From CBFGRV01 sp965651265 (GTDB taxonomy: Bacteria > Bacteroidota > Rhodothermia > Rhodothermales > VXPQ01), in NCBI GenBank assembly GCA_965651265.1, contig CBFGRV010000012.1, positions 1 to 64,000 on the forward strand: a stretch of DNA of 64,000 bases, given 5' to 3'. Positions 30,794-39,452 of the stretch are shown here, piece by piece. The translations under genes were made by a program, and so were the position numbers. Below the pieces are notes generated by a model. The model was not told the origin of the DNA. It ran no database searches and saw only the letters and a list, made by a program, of their open reading frames with translations. Within the stretch, counting starts at the first letter, position 1, and each line of letters begins with the position of its first letter.

Positions 30794-31540
30794 TCAAAAT
30801 GCGTACTCTCCACTCTCGTCACCCCATTCCGTTATGGGGAATCGGTCGCGTGCCCTTTGGAGGTCTGTGCTCGAGAGATCTGGAGGAAGGTGTACAAGCA
30901 GGAGTCGGCCAACTCGGGCACGTTTGGCGATTTCGGCAGCCTGCTCGGCCGAGGAGTGTCCTGGTCCCTCGCCGGTGGCCTCATGCACCAGGATGTCGGC
31001 GTCCTTTGCGAGCGACTCGATCGGCGCGTACGGCTCCGTGTCGCACGAGTAGGCGACGGTACCGTTCGTCGACTTGGCCGTGACCCGCAGGCCTATTACC
31101 GGGACCGCATGCTTTCCCGGCGAAGCCACGATGTTCCAGGCCTCACTATCGAGTACAGTGGAATATTCCTCGTGATGGACCACTCGCCAGTCGATCTCAG
31201 GCAGCCCATCCCACCGCGAGGTATCGAAGGTTTCGAAGCATCTCCGGGCCTGGTCGAGCGCAGGCTCGATGCCATAGACGGATATCGGACGCCGGCGGCC
31301 GGCCAGCCAGATTTTTTCCATGAAGAGCGGGAAGCCGCTCACATGATCGGGATGCTCGTGGGTGATGATGAGAGCGGCGATCGAATCCAGCTCAATCCCC
31401 GCGTAGATGGCCCGTTGGATGACGTCGCCTCCGCAGTCCACCAGGATGGTCTCCGCATTTGAGGCGAACGCGAGCATGGTCGTGGTGCGATGGGGCTCGC
31501 TAAGAGCGGCCCCCGTACCGAGCAGATGGAGCGTCGGCAT
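30794..31540 (-). CDS. MBL-fold hydrolase, RNase Z-like family
   Basis: The product (248 residues) begins HLLGTGAALSEPHRTTTMLA, as in RNase Z and related metallo-beta-lactamase proteins. The zinc motif HEHPDH is at residues 61-66 (His61, His63, Asp65, His66). Later ligands are likely in GKHAVPVIG, SCDTEPY and the final HLPPD. It is shorter than true RNase Z (about 300 residues) and lacks an obvious flexible arm, so it may be a YhfI-like phosphodiesterase instead. It lies two bases after the polyprenyl synthase gene and seems to be the last gene of that operon. Substrate unknown. Confidence 0.82.
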   Translation of the reverse strand: MPTLHLLGTGAALSEPHRTTTMLAFASNAETILVDCGGDVIQRAIYAGIELDSIAALIITHEHPDHVSGFPLFMEKIWLAGRRRPISVYGIEPALDQARRCFETFDTSRWDGLPEIDWRVVHHEEYSTVLDSEAWNIVASPGKHAVPVIGLRVTAKSTNGTVAYSCDTEPYAPIESLAKDADILVHEATGEGPGHSSAEQAAEIAKRARVGRLLLVHLPPDLSSTDLQRARDRFPITEWGDESGEYAF

Positions 31541-31542
31541 CG

Positions 31543-32631
31543 CTATTTGCTGCGACTTACCGTGTAGGCAACGAGGTCGAGGAGCGCATCGCGTGGAGTC
31601 GTCGGCGGGAACGCTTCGAGGAGGCGCCGGGCTTCGTCGGCGTACTCGTGCATCTTGCTACGAGTGTAGGCGATGCCGCCGTGCTCCTCGACGAATCGTG
31701 CCACCTCGCGGACGTCGTCCCGGCTCTTCTTCTGCTTTCGAACGATGGCCAGGATCCGGCGGCGATCCTTGCCGGAGGCCTCGCGCAGTGCGTGGATGAG
31801 CGGCAAGGTCATCTTCTTTTCCTGAAGGTCAATGCCGATCGGCTTCCCGACGTCCTCTACGCCAAAATCAAAAAGGTCATCCCGAATCTGAAAGGCCAGG
31901 CCCAGCCGTTCGCCGATCTGGCCGAGACGATCGATGATCTCCTCATCGCTTGTTGCACTGACGGCGCCGCAAGCCGTGCACGCGGCGATCAGAGATGCAG
32001 TCTTGTCGGAGATGATCCGGAAGTACGTCGCCTCGTCGATATCCAGGTGTCGTGATTTCTCGATCTGCAGGAGCTCCCCTTCGCTCATCCGGCGCACGGC
32101 ATCCGAAAGCACGTGCAACAGCTTGTAATCGTGATACTCGAGAGACAGGAGCAGGCCCCTGCTAAGGAGGAAATCGCCGAAGAGTACGGCTACTTTGTTC
32201 TTCCACAGGGCGTTGATGGAGAAGACCCCGCGCCGCCGGTCGGCCATATCGACGACGTCGTCGTGAACGAGCGTGGCCGTGTGCATGAGCTCAACGAGCG
32301 CAGCCGCGCGGTACGTGGACTCCTGAATTCCGCCGCAGAGTTTCGCCGAAAGGAGGACGAGAGTCGGTCGGATTTCCTTGCCTTTTTGCCGGAGGACGTA
32401 CTGGGTAATCTTATCCAGCAGGCCGACATCCGAGCGTACCGACTCGCGGAAATAGCGGCGGAAGATCTTGAGTTCGTCGCTCACGACGTCGCGGATCTCT
32501 CGGAGGGAGGTGGGCCTTTCCTGCCAAGCAGTCTGCTGGTCCTGACCGTCTGCCGCGAGGGCCTCCGCGTCTGGCATGTGATACCGTGTCTGAGCGAATC
32601 GTGGGGTGCTTTGCGTATACGCCGCCTTCAT
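31543..32631 (-). CDS. Polyprenyl diphosphate synthase (trans type)
   Basis: The enzyme (362 residues) adds isopentenyl units to allylic diphosphates, probably making the side chain of menaquinone or ubiquinone. The two aspartate-rich motifs are LVHDDVVDMADRRRG (Asp124, 125, 128) and FQIRDDLFDF (Asp251, 252, 255). The substrate-binding block GKEIRPTLVLLSA is also conserved. The ATG at 32631 overlaps the btuC stop (TGATG), so translation is probably coupled. An ATG at 32577 is an alternative start. The product chain length cannot be read with certainty. Confidence 0.9.
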   Translation of the reverse strand: MKAAYTQSTPRFAQTRYHMPDAEALAADGQDQQTAWQERPTSLREIRDVVSDELKIFRRYFRESVRSDVGLLDKITQYVLRQKGKEIRPTLVLLSAKLCGGIQESTYRAAALVELMHTATLVHDDVVDMADRRRGVFSINALWKNKVAVLFGDFLLSRGLLLSLEYHDYKLLHVLSDAVRRMSEGELLQIEKSRHLDIDEATYFRIISDKTASLIAACTACGAVSATSDEEIIDRLGQIGERLGLAFQIRDDLFDFGVEDVGKPIGIDLQEKKMTLPLIHALREASGKDRRRILAIVRKQKKSRDDVREVARFVEEHGGIAYTRSKMHEYADEARRLLEAFPPTTPRDALLDLVAYTVSRSK

Positions 32632-33677
32632 CAAGATGTTTGAAACCGATAATGACGCCGGCGGAGCAGAACCAGAAAGAAGGGTACTCCGCAAAGCGCG
32701 GTGATGGCGCCGACGGGGAGCTCCTGGGCCGGCAGTAGGCTGCGCGCTACGATGTCGGCCCAGATCATGAAGACGGCGCCCAGGAGGAGGCTACCCGGAA
32801 GCAGGCGTCGGTGGGTCACTCCGGTGAAAAAGCGTACGATATGGGGGATTATCAACCCCACAAACCCGATCGCCCCCGACGTTGCCACGAGAATGCCCGT
32901 GACCAGGGCCGCGAGGCCGATCAGGAGGCGCTTCAGGGCCTCGGTTGGAATGCCGAGACTGAACGCCGGCTCCTCGCCGAGTAGCATCGCGTCGAGAGAG
33001 CGGCTCATGGCGAGCAGTACGACGAACCCCAACCCGGCCACCAGCGCAGGCAACGGCACCATCGACCAACGCGCGCCGCTCAAGGAGCCCTGTAGCCAGA
33101 ATAACACGGCACGCAGCTTGTCAGGCTCGGGGGAGGCGAACGTCACCAGCGCGGTGATGGCGCCCATCAGGGCCGCCATGGCGACACCCGCCAGCAGCAG
33201 CCTTGCCACGGATACAGTGGAGCCGCTTCGAGCCACGAGATAGACGATAGAGATCGCGAGCAGGCCGCCGACAAATGCGGCCAGCGGCATTGAGATGGCG
33301 CGGGAGATCAGCGGAGGGAGGAATCCCAGGTAGAAGAGGGATGCACCGGCGGCGGCGCCGCCCGAGATGCCAAGGATGTACGGCTCGGCAAGCGGATTGC
33401 GAACAAGGGTTTGCATGGCCACACCGATAATGGCGAGACCCCCGCCGACGATGCCGGCAAGAAGAACGCGAGGTAATCGAAGGCGCCAGACGATGGCGTC
33501 GATCACGGCATCCGAGGAGCCGGTGCCGAATCCAAGCCGATGCGCGACGGCCGCAGCGACATCGCCCCAGGGGAGTCGCTCGCTCCCAATCAGCAGGCCC
33601 GCCGCCATGGAGAGCAAAAGCAGAAGCGCCAGAGCCAGGCCGATCCCGATATTGCTCCAACGAATCGAGAGCATCAC
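32631..33677 (-). CDS. Cobalamin/iron-siderophore ABC permease, BtuC/FecCD family
   Basis: The 348-residue inner-membrane protein has about ten hydrophobic helices, starting GIGLALALLLLLSMAAGLLI. FecCD family marks are VWRLRLPRVLLAGIVGGGLAIIGVAMQ, NPLAEPYILGISGGAAAGAS and, near the end, GLIIPHIVRFFTGVTHRRLLPGS, with LPVGAITALCGVPFFLVLLRR at the C-terminus. It overlaps the upstream binding-protein gene by four bases and couples to the polyprenyl synthase downstream. The matching ATPase is not in the window. Vitamin B12 or a ferric chelate is the likely cargo. Confidence 0.9.
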   Translation of the reverse strand: MMLSIRWSNIGIGLALALLLLLSMAAGLLIGSERLPWGDVAAAVAHRLGFGTGSSDAVIDAIVWRLRLPRVLLAGIVGGGLAIIGVAMQTLVRNPLAEPYILGISGGAAAGASLFYLGFLPPLISRAISMPLAAFVGGLLAISIVYLVARSGSTVSVARLLLAGVAMAALMGAITALVTFASPEPDKLRAVLFWLQGSLSGARWSMVPLPALVAGLGFVVLLAMSRSLDAMLLGEEPAFSLGIPTEALKRLLIGLAALVTGILVATSGAIGFVGLIIPHIVRFFTGVTHRRLLPGSLLLGAVFMIWADIVARSLLPAQELPVGAITALCGVPFFLVLLRRRHYRFQTS

Positions 33678-34603
33678 GGTGTGGTTGCCCCAGTCGCAGC
33701 GATCTCACTTCGCTCGGGATGCAGCCACGCCGCGATGGCCTTGATCCCGGCGATCAATCGAGGGCCGGGGCGCACGAGTAAATCCGGATCGATGCCGTGG
33801 ACGCGCCCCGTGCTAATGGCCGGAAGAGTATGCCAATCCGGATGATCCTTCAGCAAATCGTCCACTGTCACATCCTCGGGCCATGTGCCGATGATTACAT
33901 CGGGCTGCTCGCGGAGCACGAACTCCTCGGACAGGACCGGTGCGCGCGCCGATAGCTTTCCCGTTATGCTGATGCCGCCGGCCGCGTCGATCATCTCGTG
34001 TACGTAGCTCTCGCTTCCGAACGAAAACAGCGTTTCTCGTCCAGCGAGGACCAGCACGTCCGGCCGGTCAGCGGCAGCGTTAGCGCGGTCTTTCAGCTGT
34101 TCGAGCTCGCGACGAAGCGAATCCACTGCCTCCTGAGCACGCGAGCGAGTTCCTAACAGTTCGCCGATTCTGAGCATTCCGTCAAATACCGCATCCACAC
34201 TTTCGAAGGACAGAAAGTAGGTGGGGATGCCGAGTGCCGCCAGGGTTTCGGCATCGCGCGGACTGTTTACCTGGTCCGTTGCGAAGGCGAGATCGGGTTT
34301 TAGGAGGGTGACCGCTTCGAAGTCGATAGGATAGATAGAAAATCGGGGCAGGTCGCGCACGGCGGGCGGATAATTGTCGGGCAACCCGACTCCGACCAGT
34401 TTTCCACCTCCACCGGCGCCGAACACCATCTCTGTCAGGCTGGGTGCGAAGGTGACCACGCGTTCGATGGGCGGATGCAGCGCTACTTGCCTGCCGAGGT
34501 CATCCTGCACGACGACGGAGCCAGCCGAGTTGCTGCGGCCGCATGATGCGATCATCCCTGTTAGAATGATCGACACCATGACGTATGTTAGGCGCGTTCG
34601 CAT
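33674..34603 (-). CDS. Periplasmic binding lipoprotein of a B12/iron ABC transporter (BtuF-like)
   Basis: The 309-residue product begins with a lipoprotein signal (GMIASC; Cys21 from this start). It follows the class III binding-protein pattern: two alpha/beta lobes with VVTFAPSLTEMVFGAG, LLKPDLAFA, and a long linking helix (DSLRRELEQLKDRAN). The C-terminal lobe has VLVLAGRETLFSFGSESYV and a substrate-side block LREQPDVIIGTWPED. BtuF fits best, but iron-chelate binding proteins share the fold. The start could also be the ATG at 34615, four codons upstream, only five bases from the divergent kinase start. Its 3' end overlaps the permease gene by four bases. Confidence 0.85.
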   Translation of the reverse strand: MRTRLTYVMVSIILTGMIASCGRSNSAGSVVVQDDLGRQVALHPPIERVVTFAPSLTEMVFGAGGGGKLVGVGLPDNYPPAVRDLPRFSIYPIDFEAVTLLKPDLAFATDQVNSPRDAETLAALGIPTYFLSFESVDAVFDGMLRIGELLGTRSRAQEAVDSLRRELEQLKDRANAAADRPDVLVLAGRETLFSFGSESYVHEMIDAAGGISITGKLSARAPVLSEEFVLREQPDVIIGTWPEDVTVDDLLKDHPDWHTLPAISTGRVHGIDPDLLVRPGPRLIAGIKAIAAWLHPERSEIAATGATTP

Positions 34604-34620
34604 CGCGAAGGGCACATCGA

Positions 34621-35550
34621 ATGGTCTATACCTTTATCGTCAATCCAAGAGCCGGAAGAGGTCTCTCCAGACGAAGCGCGAGTCAGTTCCTGCGTGCTCT
34701 CGAGCAATCGGACCTTACCTTCGACCTCGTACGAACCGAGTATCCTCGTCACGCCGCGGAGCTGGCGCGCGAAGCCGCTCGTCGGAGCGATGTCGTTGTG
34801 GCCGTGGGCGGAGACGGAACGGTCAACGAGGTTGTTTCCGGGATCGTCGCCTCTGGCGCTAAGCCACGGCTTGCCGTGGTCCCGATCGGCAGCGGCAATG
34901 ACTTCGTGAAGATGCTGGATGTGCCCAGCGATCCGGCCGATCTGCTGCGCGACTTACAGCACGAACATGCACGTCCGGCGGATTATGGTCGCGTTCGATG
35001 GGACGGACCTGATGGTCCGGGAGAGGGGGTATTCGTCAACGCGGCCGGCGCCGGGATCGACGCCAAGATTGCGGAGACGGCATCAAGGATAAAGCTTCTG
35101 GGCGGTACGTCTCGCTATGTCGCTGCCGTCCTGATCACGCTCCGCCGGTGGAGTGCTCCAGAATTGAGCATGACCTCGGAGATCGCCGGTCGCCAGGAGA
35201 CCTATCCGCCTGGGGAGTATCTCCTGGTGCTGGCCAGCAACGGACGATGTGCCGCGGGAGGCTTCTTTCTCACGCCTGAAGCTCGCATCGAGGACGGCTT
35301 AATCGATGCATGCGTCGTTCGCAACACTTCGCTGCGCCGCATTTTGCGATTGATTCCGGCGGTGCTTCGCGGAGGCAGGCACGTCGGCGCACCGGAAGTG
35401 AGCATCGTCAAGACGGAGAGGATTCATATCCATTCCGAGAGCCCGCTGGCCGTTCAGGCGGACGGCGAGGCCCTTGCCCGACGCGCTACCGACATCTCGT
35501 TCGAAGTCGTGCAAGGTGGGCTTTCCCTGGCCCAGAAAGTGAAGGCTTGA
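34621..35550 (+). CDS. Diacylglycerol kinase-family lipid kinase (YegS/LCB5)
   Basis: The 309-residue enzyme probably phosphorylates diacylglycerol or another lipid. It starts with the family block YTFIVNPRAGRG. The nucleotide-binding motif VAVGGDGTVNEVV (about residues 60-72) and AVVPIGSGNDFVKML are intact. The C-terminal beta sandwich has EYLLVLASNGRCAAGGFFLTPEARIEDGLIDA split by the usual short loops, ending VQADGEALAR. The ATG at 34621 is fixed by the VNP motif; an in-frame start at 34585 adds 12 unrelated residues. It is arranged head to head with the BtuF-like gene, so each promoter must lie inside the other's 5' coding region. Confidence 0.88.
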   Translation: MVYTFIVNPRAGRGLSRRSASQFLRALEQSDLTFDLVRTEYPRHAAELAREAARRSDVVVAVGGDGTVNEVVSGIVASGAKPRLAVVPIGSGNDFVKMLDVPSDPADLLRDLQHEHARPADYGRVRWDGPDGPGEGVFVNAAGAGIDAKIAETASRIKLLGGTSRYVAAVLITLRRWSAPELSMTSEIAGRQETYPPGEYLLVLASNGRCAAGGFFLTPEARIEDGLIDACVVRNTSLRRILRLIPAVLRGGRHVGAPEVSIVKTERIHIHSESPLAVQADGEALARRATDISFEVVQGGLSLAQKVKA

Positions 35551-35648
35551 CCAAGTGGCGTGATTCGTAAGTAGGCGCTTTAATTCGCCCGCTCGACCGC
35601 CGATACAAGCGTTACGAAATTACACCATCCACCCAGAACGAAGAGCCA

Positions 35649-37031
35649 GTGAAGAAGCGCATCTACATCGTCGATGACGAGCCCAAGATCGGTGAGATGT
35701 TCGTGAAGGTCCTGACGCGCGAAGGATTCGAGGCCACCTCCTTCGTGAGTGGTGTGAAGATGCTGCAGGCGGCCGAAGAGCAAGAGCCGCCGGCACTGGT
35801 CGTCGCGGACCTGATGATGCCGGACATGAACGGCATCGAGCTGATGGAGGCACTGCGCAATCGCAAGCTCAACGTGCCGGTCATCATCATGACGGCGCAT
35901 TCGTCGGTGAAAACAGCCGTCGAGGCGATGAGTCTGGGAGCCTTCCACTATCTCCAGAAGCCCATCAATCTGGAGGAGATGAGGGTGCTGATCGCCAAGG
36001 CGCTGGATCTTTACGATGAAAAGCCCGAGGTGAAGGAGGTCCGGGTCACCCAGAATCAAACCTATCCGATCGATGGCATTCTGGGGGATAGCCCGGGCAT
36101 CGTGAAGGTTCGCGAGACCATCGAGACGCTGCGTGATGTTCCAAATACGATAGTCCTGATCACGGGAGAGACGGGTACGGGTAAGAACCTCGTCGCCAAA
36201 ACGATCCATTACAATTCGACCTACAATGCAGGTCGATTCCTCGAGATCAACTGCGCGGCTCTTCCCGACAATTTGCTGGAGGCCGAGCTTTTCGGGTACG
36301 AGAAGGGGGCCTTTACAGACGCGAGGGTGTCGAAGCCGGGCCTGCTGGAGCTTGCCGACGGTGGAACGGTCTTCCTGGATGAGATCGACTCGATGAGCCT
36401 CGTTCTGCAGGCCAAGCTTCTATCGTTTCTAGAGAGTCGAACGTTTCGGCGGCTCGGTGGAGTGGATGATCTGCGGGTGACGACGCGCATCATATGCGCC
36501 ACGAATGCCCACCTCGAGGACCGGCTCAAGGACAAGGAGTTCAGAAAGGACCTTTACTACCGCATCAACGTGGTCAACATGCATCTGCCGCCGCTGAGGC
36601 AGATGACCGGTGACCTGCTGAAGCTCGCGAACGCGATCGTAAAGGAGTTCAATCGCGAGCTCAAACGGTCCGTCCAGGGATTCACCAAAGAGGCAGAGGA
36701 GAAGCTGCTCTCCCACACCTGGTCCGGCAACGTTCGGGAATTGCGCAATGTCATCGAGCGCGCGATGATCTTCGCCGACGGCCCCTGGATCGATAGGGAG
36801 GACCTCATTCTGTCCAAGACGGATCCCGACGGCTCAATGGCCGCCACAGGCAGCTTCCGATTTCCGGTGGGCAGCTCCCTCGAGGAGCTCGAGCGCGCCT
36901 ACATTTTGCATACTCTGCAGGAATTCGACGTCTCCTATTCCGATATCGCCGAGCTTCTTGGTATCTCGAAGAAGACGCTCTGGGAAAAGCGTCGGCGCTA
37001 CGATCTCGATTCGATGGTGACCCGACACTGA
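35649..37031 (+). CDS. Sigma-54-type response regulator (NtrC family)
   Basis: The 460-residue regulator has three parts. The receiver domain (1-120) has acidic pair Asp9/Asp10, phosphoacceptor Asp54 in VVADLMMPDMNG, and Lys104. The AAA+ domain (about 145-380) has Walker A GETGTGKN (173-180), Walker B VFLDEI (241-246), and the loop GAFTDA (220-225) where GAFTGA is canonical. A Fis-type helix-turn-helix ends the protein (YSDIAELLGISKKTLWEKR). It starts with GTG. No partner histidine kinase is adjacent. The target genes are not evident; deoC follows 19 bp downstream and may be co-transcribed. The Asp in the sigma-54 contact loop raises the question whether it uses sigma-54. Confidence 0.9.
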   Translation: MKKRIYIVDDEPKIGEMFVKVLTREGFEATSFVSGVKMLQAAEEQEPPALVVADLMMPDMNGIELMEALRNRKLNVPVIIMTAHSSVKTAVEAMSLGAFHYLQKPINLEEMRVLIAKALDLYDEKPEVKEVRVTQNQTYPIDGILGDSPGIVKVRETIETLRDVPNTIVLITGETGTGKNLVAKTIHYNSTYNAGRFLEINCAALPDNLLEAELFGYEKGAFTDARVSKPGLLELADGGTVFLDEIDSMSLVLQAKLLSFLESRTFRRLGGVDDLRVTTRIICATNAHLEDRLKDKEFRKDLYYRINVVNMHLPPLRQMTGDLLKLANAIVKEFNRELKRSVQGFTKEAEEKLLSHTWSGNVRELRNVIERAMIFADGPWIDREDLILSKTDPDGSMAATGSFRFPVGSSLEELERAYILHTLQEFDVSYSDIAELLGISKKTLWEKRRRYDLDSMVTRH

Positions 37032-37050
37032 GGTCGCTATCTTTGCTCCC

Positions 37051-37884
37051 ATGGAGGAGCAAATTCTGGAAAGGCTCATCAGGGAATTCTCGGCGCGCGG
37101 AAACGTTGCCGCGGGGCGTGCCGACGAGATTGCGCGTAGCCTGGGTACGAGCGCTTCCATCGTTGAACTGGACCGTGACGGCGCTCCGGCGCCTGACGCG
37201 GAAGGGCTCGCCGCGATGATCGATCACACGGCGCTGAAGCCCGAAACCACCCCGCAGGACGTGGAGCGGCTGTGCGAGGAGGCTGCCTACTACGGATTTG
37301 CGTCCGTTTGCGTGAATCCGTGTTACGTTCCACTCGCTGCTCGTCTGCTTGCCGGCACGTCCGTGGCCGTCTGCAGCGTGGTGGGCTTTCCACTGGGAGC
37401 CAGTCGATCGAGTATCAAGGCGCGCGAGTCGGAAGCGGCGGTCGCCGACGGAGCACATGAGATCGACATGGTCCTCAACGTAGGAATGCTCAAGAGCCGG
37501 CACTTCGATTACGTAGAGGCGGACATACTCTACGTCGTGGAGTCAGTGGGCGAGGGTATCATAACGAAAGTCATTCTTGAGACGGCGCTGCTCACCGATG
37601 AGGAAAAGGTGGCTGGATGCATGCTCGCTCGTCGCGCCGGAGCCTCCTTCGTGAAAACGTCCACAGGATTTTCGAAGGGCGGGGCCACGGTTGCCGACGT
37701 TGCACTGATGCGCCGAGTCGTTGGCGATTCGATGGGCGTCAAGGCCGCCGGAGGGATCCGAACCGCTGCTGATGCCAGGGCCATGATCGCCGCCGGCGCC
37801 AACCGAATCGGTGCCAGCTCCTCGGTGGCTATCGTGGGGGGAACCGCGCGCGAGACGGCCAGGGGCGGATCTTCAGAATATTGA
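37051..37884 (+). CDS. deoC: Deoxyribose-phosphate aldolase
   Basis: The class I aldolase (277 residues) splits 2-deoxyribose 5-phosphate into glyceraldehyde 3-phosphate and acetaldehyde. The Schiff-base lysine is Lys202 in ASFVKTSTGF. Other family blocks are IDHTALKPETT, VCVNPCYVP, VVGFPLGAS, EIDMVLNVGMLKS and VKAAGGIRT. An extension of about 50 residues at the N-terminus (EEQILERLIREFSARGN onward) precedes the barrel. It lies 19 bp after the response regulator. No other nucleoside catabolism gene is adjacent. Confidence 0.95.
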   Translation: MEEQILERLIREFSARGNVAAGRADEIARSLGTSASIVELDRDGAPAPDAEGLAAMIDHTALKPETTPQDVERLCEEAAYYGFASVCVNPCYVPLAARLLAGTSVAVCSVVGFPLGASRSSIKARESEAAVADGAHEIDMVLNVGMLKSRHFDYVEADILYVVESVGEGIITKVILETALLTDEEKVAGCMLARRAGASFVKTSTGFSKGGATVADVALMRRVVGDSMGVKAAGGIRTAADARAMIAAGANRIGASSSVAIVGGTARETARGGSSEY

Positions 37885-37969
37885 CATCGTGCAATGCGCG
37901 TTGTCGTCTGGCAGTTTGCGAGGGTAACTCGCGAGCCGGTACTTCCAATGGAAAATTCGCCGCTTTGAT

Positions 37970-38530
37970 ATGGGTGCGATCCCGTCCGAACTTCGCCTGA
38001 AGCACCTCGTGCGCTCCAGCCCGTGGCTGATGCTGGGGCTTGCCCTGATCCTCTCGGCGTGCTCCGGACCGCGAGAAGTGGTGGATGACGACGAGCCGGA
38101 CGAGTTGCCAACTCCCGCTGTGCAGATGTCGGATTACGAGGACTTCGATCCCGCGCCCTACCGCGAAGCAGAGCGGACACCGGCCACTGAGATAGCCCAC
38201 GACGTTCCCGATGCACTCATGGAAGGGAGGGCCGATGAGGGGGTTACGACCACGGTCCGCGGCTACCGCGTGCAAGTCTTCTCAACGCTGGACCGGGACG
38301 AGGCCATCGCACAGGAAGAGGCGGCCAAATCGTGGTGGGAGTCCAACGCCGAGGCGGCACCTCCCGGAGTGGGGATGATGCCCGTCTACCGCGTGTACAT
38401 CCAGCCCTACTATCGGGTGAGGATGGGGAATTTCCGGTCGCGGGAAGCGGCCGAGCGGGCTCGGGAATTTCTTGCGCAGCGCTTTCCGGACGCCTTCATC
38501 GTCCCGGATACAGTGGAGATCACGCGCTGA
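37970..38530 (+). CDS. SPOR-domain lipoprotein
   Basis: The 186-residue product has an extended basic N-terminus and a lipoprotein signal ending in LSAC (Cys31). A disordered acidic region (REVVDDDEPDEL) follows. The last 85 residues form a SPOR domain beginning YRVQVFSTLDRDEAIAQE and including YRVRMGNFRSREAAERARE. SPOR domains bind denuded glycan strands at division sites, so a role in cell-wall binding is likely. It is 85 bp after deoC and converges with dapD. Confidence 0.88.
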   Translation: MGAIPSELRLKHLVRSSPWLMLGLALILSACSGPREVVDDDEPDELPTPAVQMSDYEDFDPAPYREAERTPATEIAHDVPDALMEGRADEGVTTTVRGYRVQVFSTLDRDEAIAQEEAAKSWWESNAEAAPPGVGMMPVYRVYIQPYYRVRMGNFRSREAAERAREFLAQRFPDAFIVPDTVEITR

Positions 38531-38573
38531 TTGGACCTGGCGCCCACAGCGAGGTCAAACGCGCAGAAGCAGG

Positions 38574-39422
38574 TCAGCGTAAGGCGTCCTCGAGCGTCGT
38601 GGATGCATCCGTCTGACTGTCGCGATATTTCACGATGACGGGGGCATAGAGCGAGATCCCATTTCCCTCGGCGAAGGCACCGCGTGCGCTCCGCGAGCCC
38701 GGCACCACGACGGCCCCGGCGGGCACCTCGAGGACTCCGTGCTCATTGCGTTCGATGATCCGCTCTTGAATGAGGTCGTAAATCCTCGTCGACCCGGTCA
38801 GTATGACGCCACTCGCCAGCACGACTCTCTCCCGAACGAGGCATCCTTCATAGATGCCGCACCCGCCGCCGACGAATACATCGTCTTCAATGATCACGGG
38901 CAGGGCACCCACCGGCTCGAGTACCCCGCCGACCTGTGCAGCGGCCGACAGGTGTACCCGCTTTCCGATTTGAGCGCAGCTGCCTACTAAGGCATGCGAA
39001 TCGATCATGCTGCCCTCATCAACGTAGGCGCCGACGTTGATGTACATCGGGGGCATGCAGACGACGCCACGCGCGACGTAGGCGCCTGTCCGAATGGAGG
39101 ATCCTCCCGGGACGAGTCGGACCTGATCCTCCAGCGAGATCGGCTTAAGGGGATAGGTATCCTTGTCGAAAAATGGAAACCTCTCGGTCGAGTAATCGAC
39201 CAGACCTCCGATCCGGAAGCCCAGCAAGATTCCTTTTTTCACCCACTCGTGAACCGTCCAGCGGCCGTCCGGCTCGCGAGAAGCGGCTCTCACCTGGCCT
39301 CGATTGAGCGATTCGACGAGTCGTTGGAAGGCCTCTCTCGCTGCGTCGGGAGAGATGTTTTGATCGGAGGCCCGGGTTGCCTCTTCAATCCGGTGCTTGA
39401 GGTCAGCGATGTGCATGCTCAT
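38574..39422 (-). CDS. dapD: Tetrahydrodipicolinate N-succinyltransferase
   Basis: The enzyme (282 residues) transfers succinate from succinyl-CoA to tetrahydrodipicolinate in lysine and diaminopimelate synthesis. The N-terminal helical domain is followed by a left-handed beta helix made of hexapeptide repeats (YVARGVVCMPPMYINVGAYV, MIDSHALVGSCAQIG, HLSAAAQVGGVLEP, FVGGGCGIYEGCLV). Family length and the active-site blocks FFDKDTYPLK and DEGSMIDSHA match DapD. It lies 30 bp downstream of the cupin gene on the same strand, so it may be co-transcribed with the RLP and cupin genes. Confidence 0.95.
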   Translation of the reverse strand: MSMHIADLKHRIEEATRASDQNISPDAAREAFQRLVESLNRGQVRAASREPDGRWTVHEWVKKGILLGFRIGGLVDYSTERFPFFDKDTYPLKPISLEDQVRLVPGGSSIRTGAYVARGVVCMPPMYINVGAYVDEGSMIDSHALVGSCAQIGKRVHLSAAAQVGGVLEPVGALPVIIEDDVFVGGGCGIYEGCLVRERVVLASGVILTGSTRIYDLIQERIIERNEHGVLEVPAGAVVVPGSRSARGAFAEGNGISLYAPVIVKYRDSQTDASTTLEDALR

Positions 39423-39452
39423 GCCGAACCCATTTCGTGCATGGCCGGCGGG

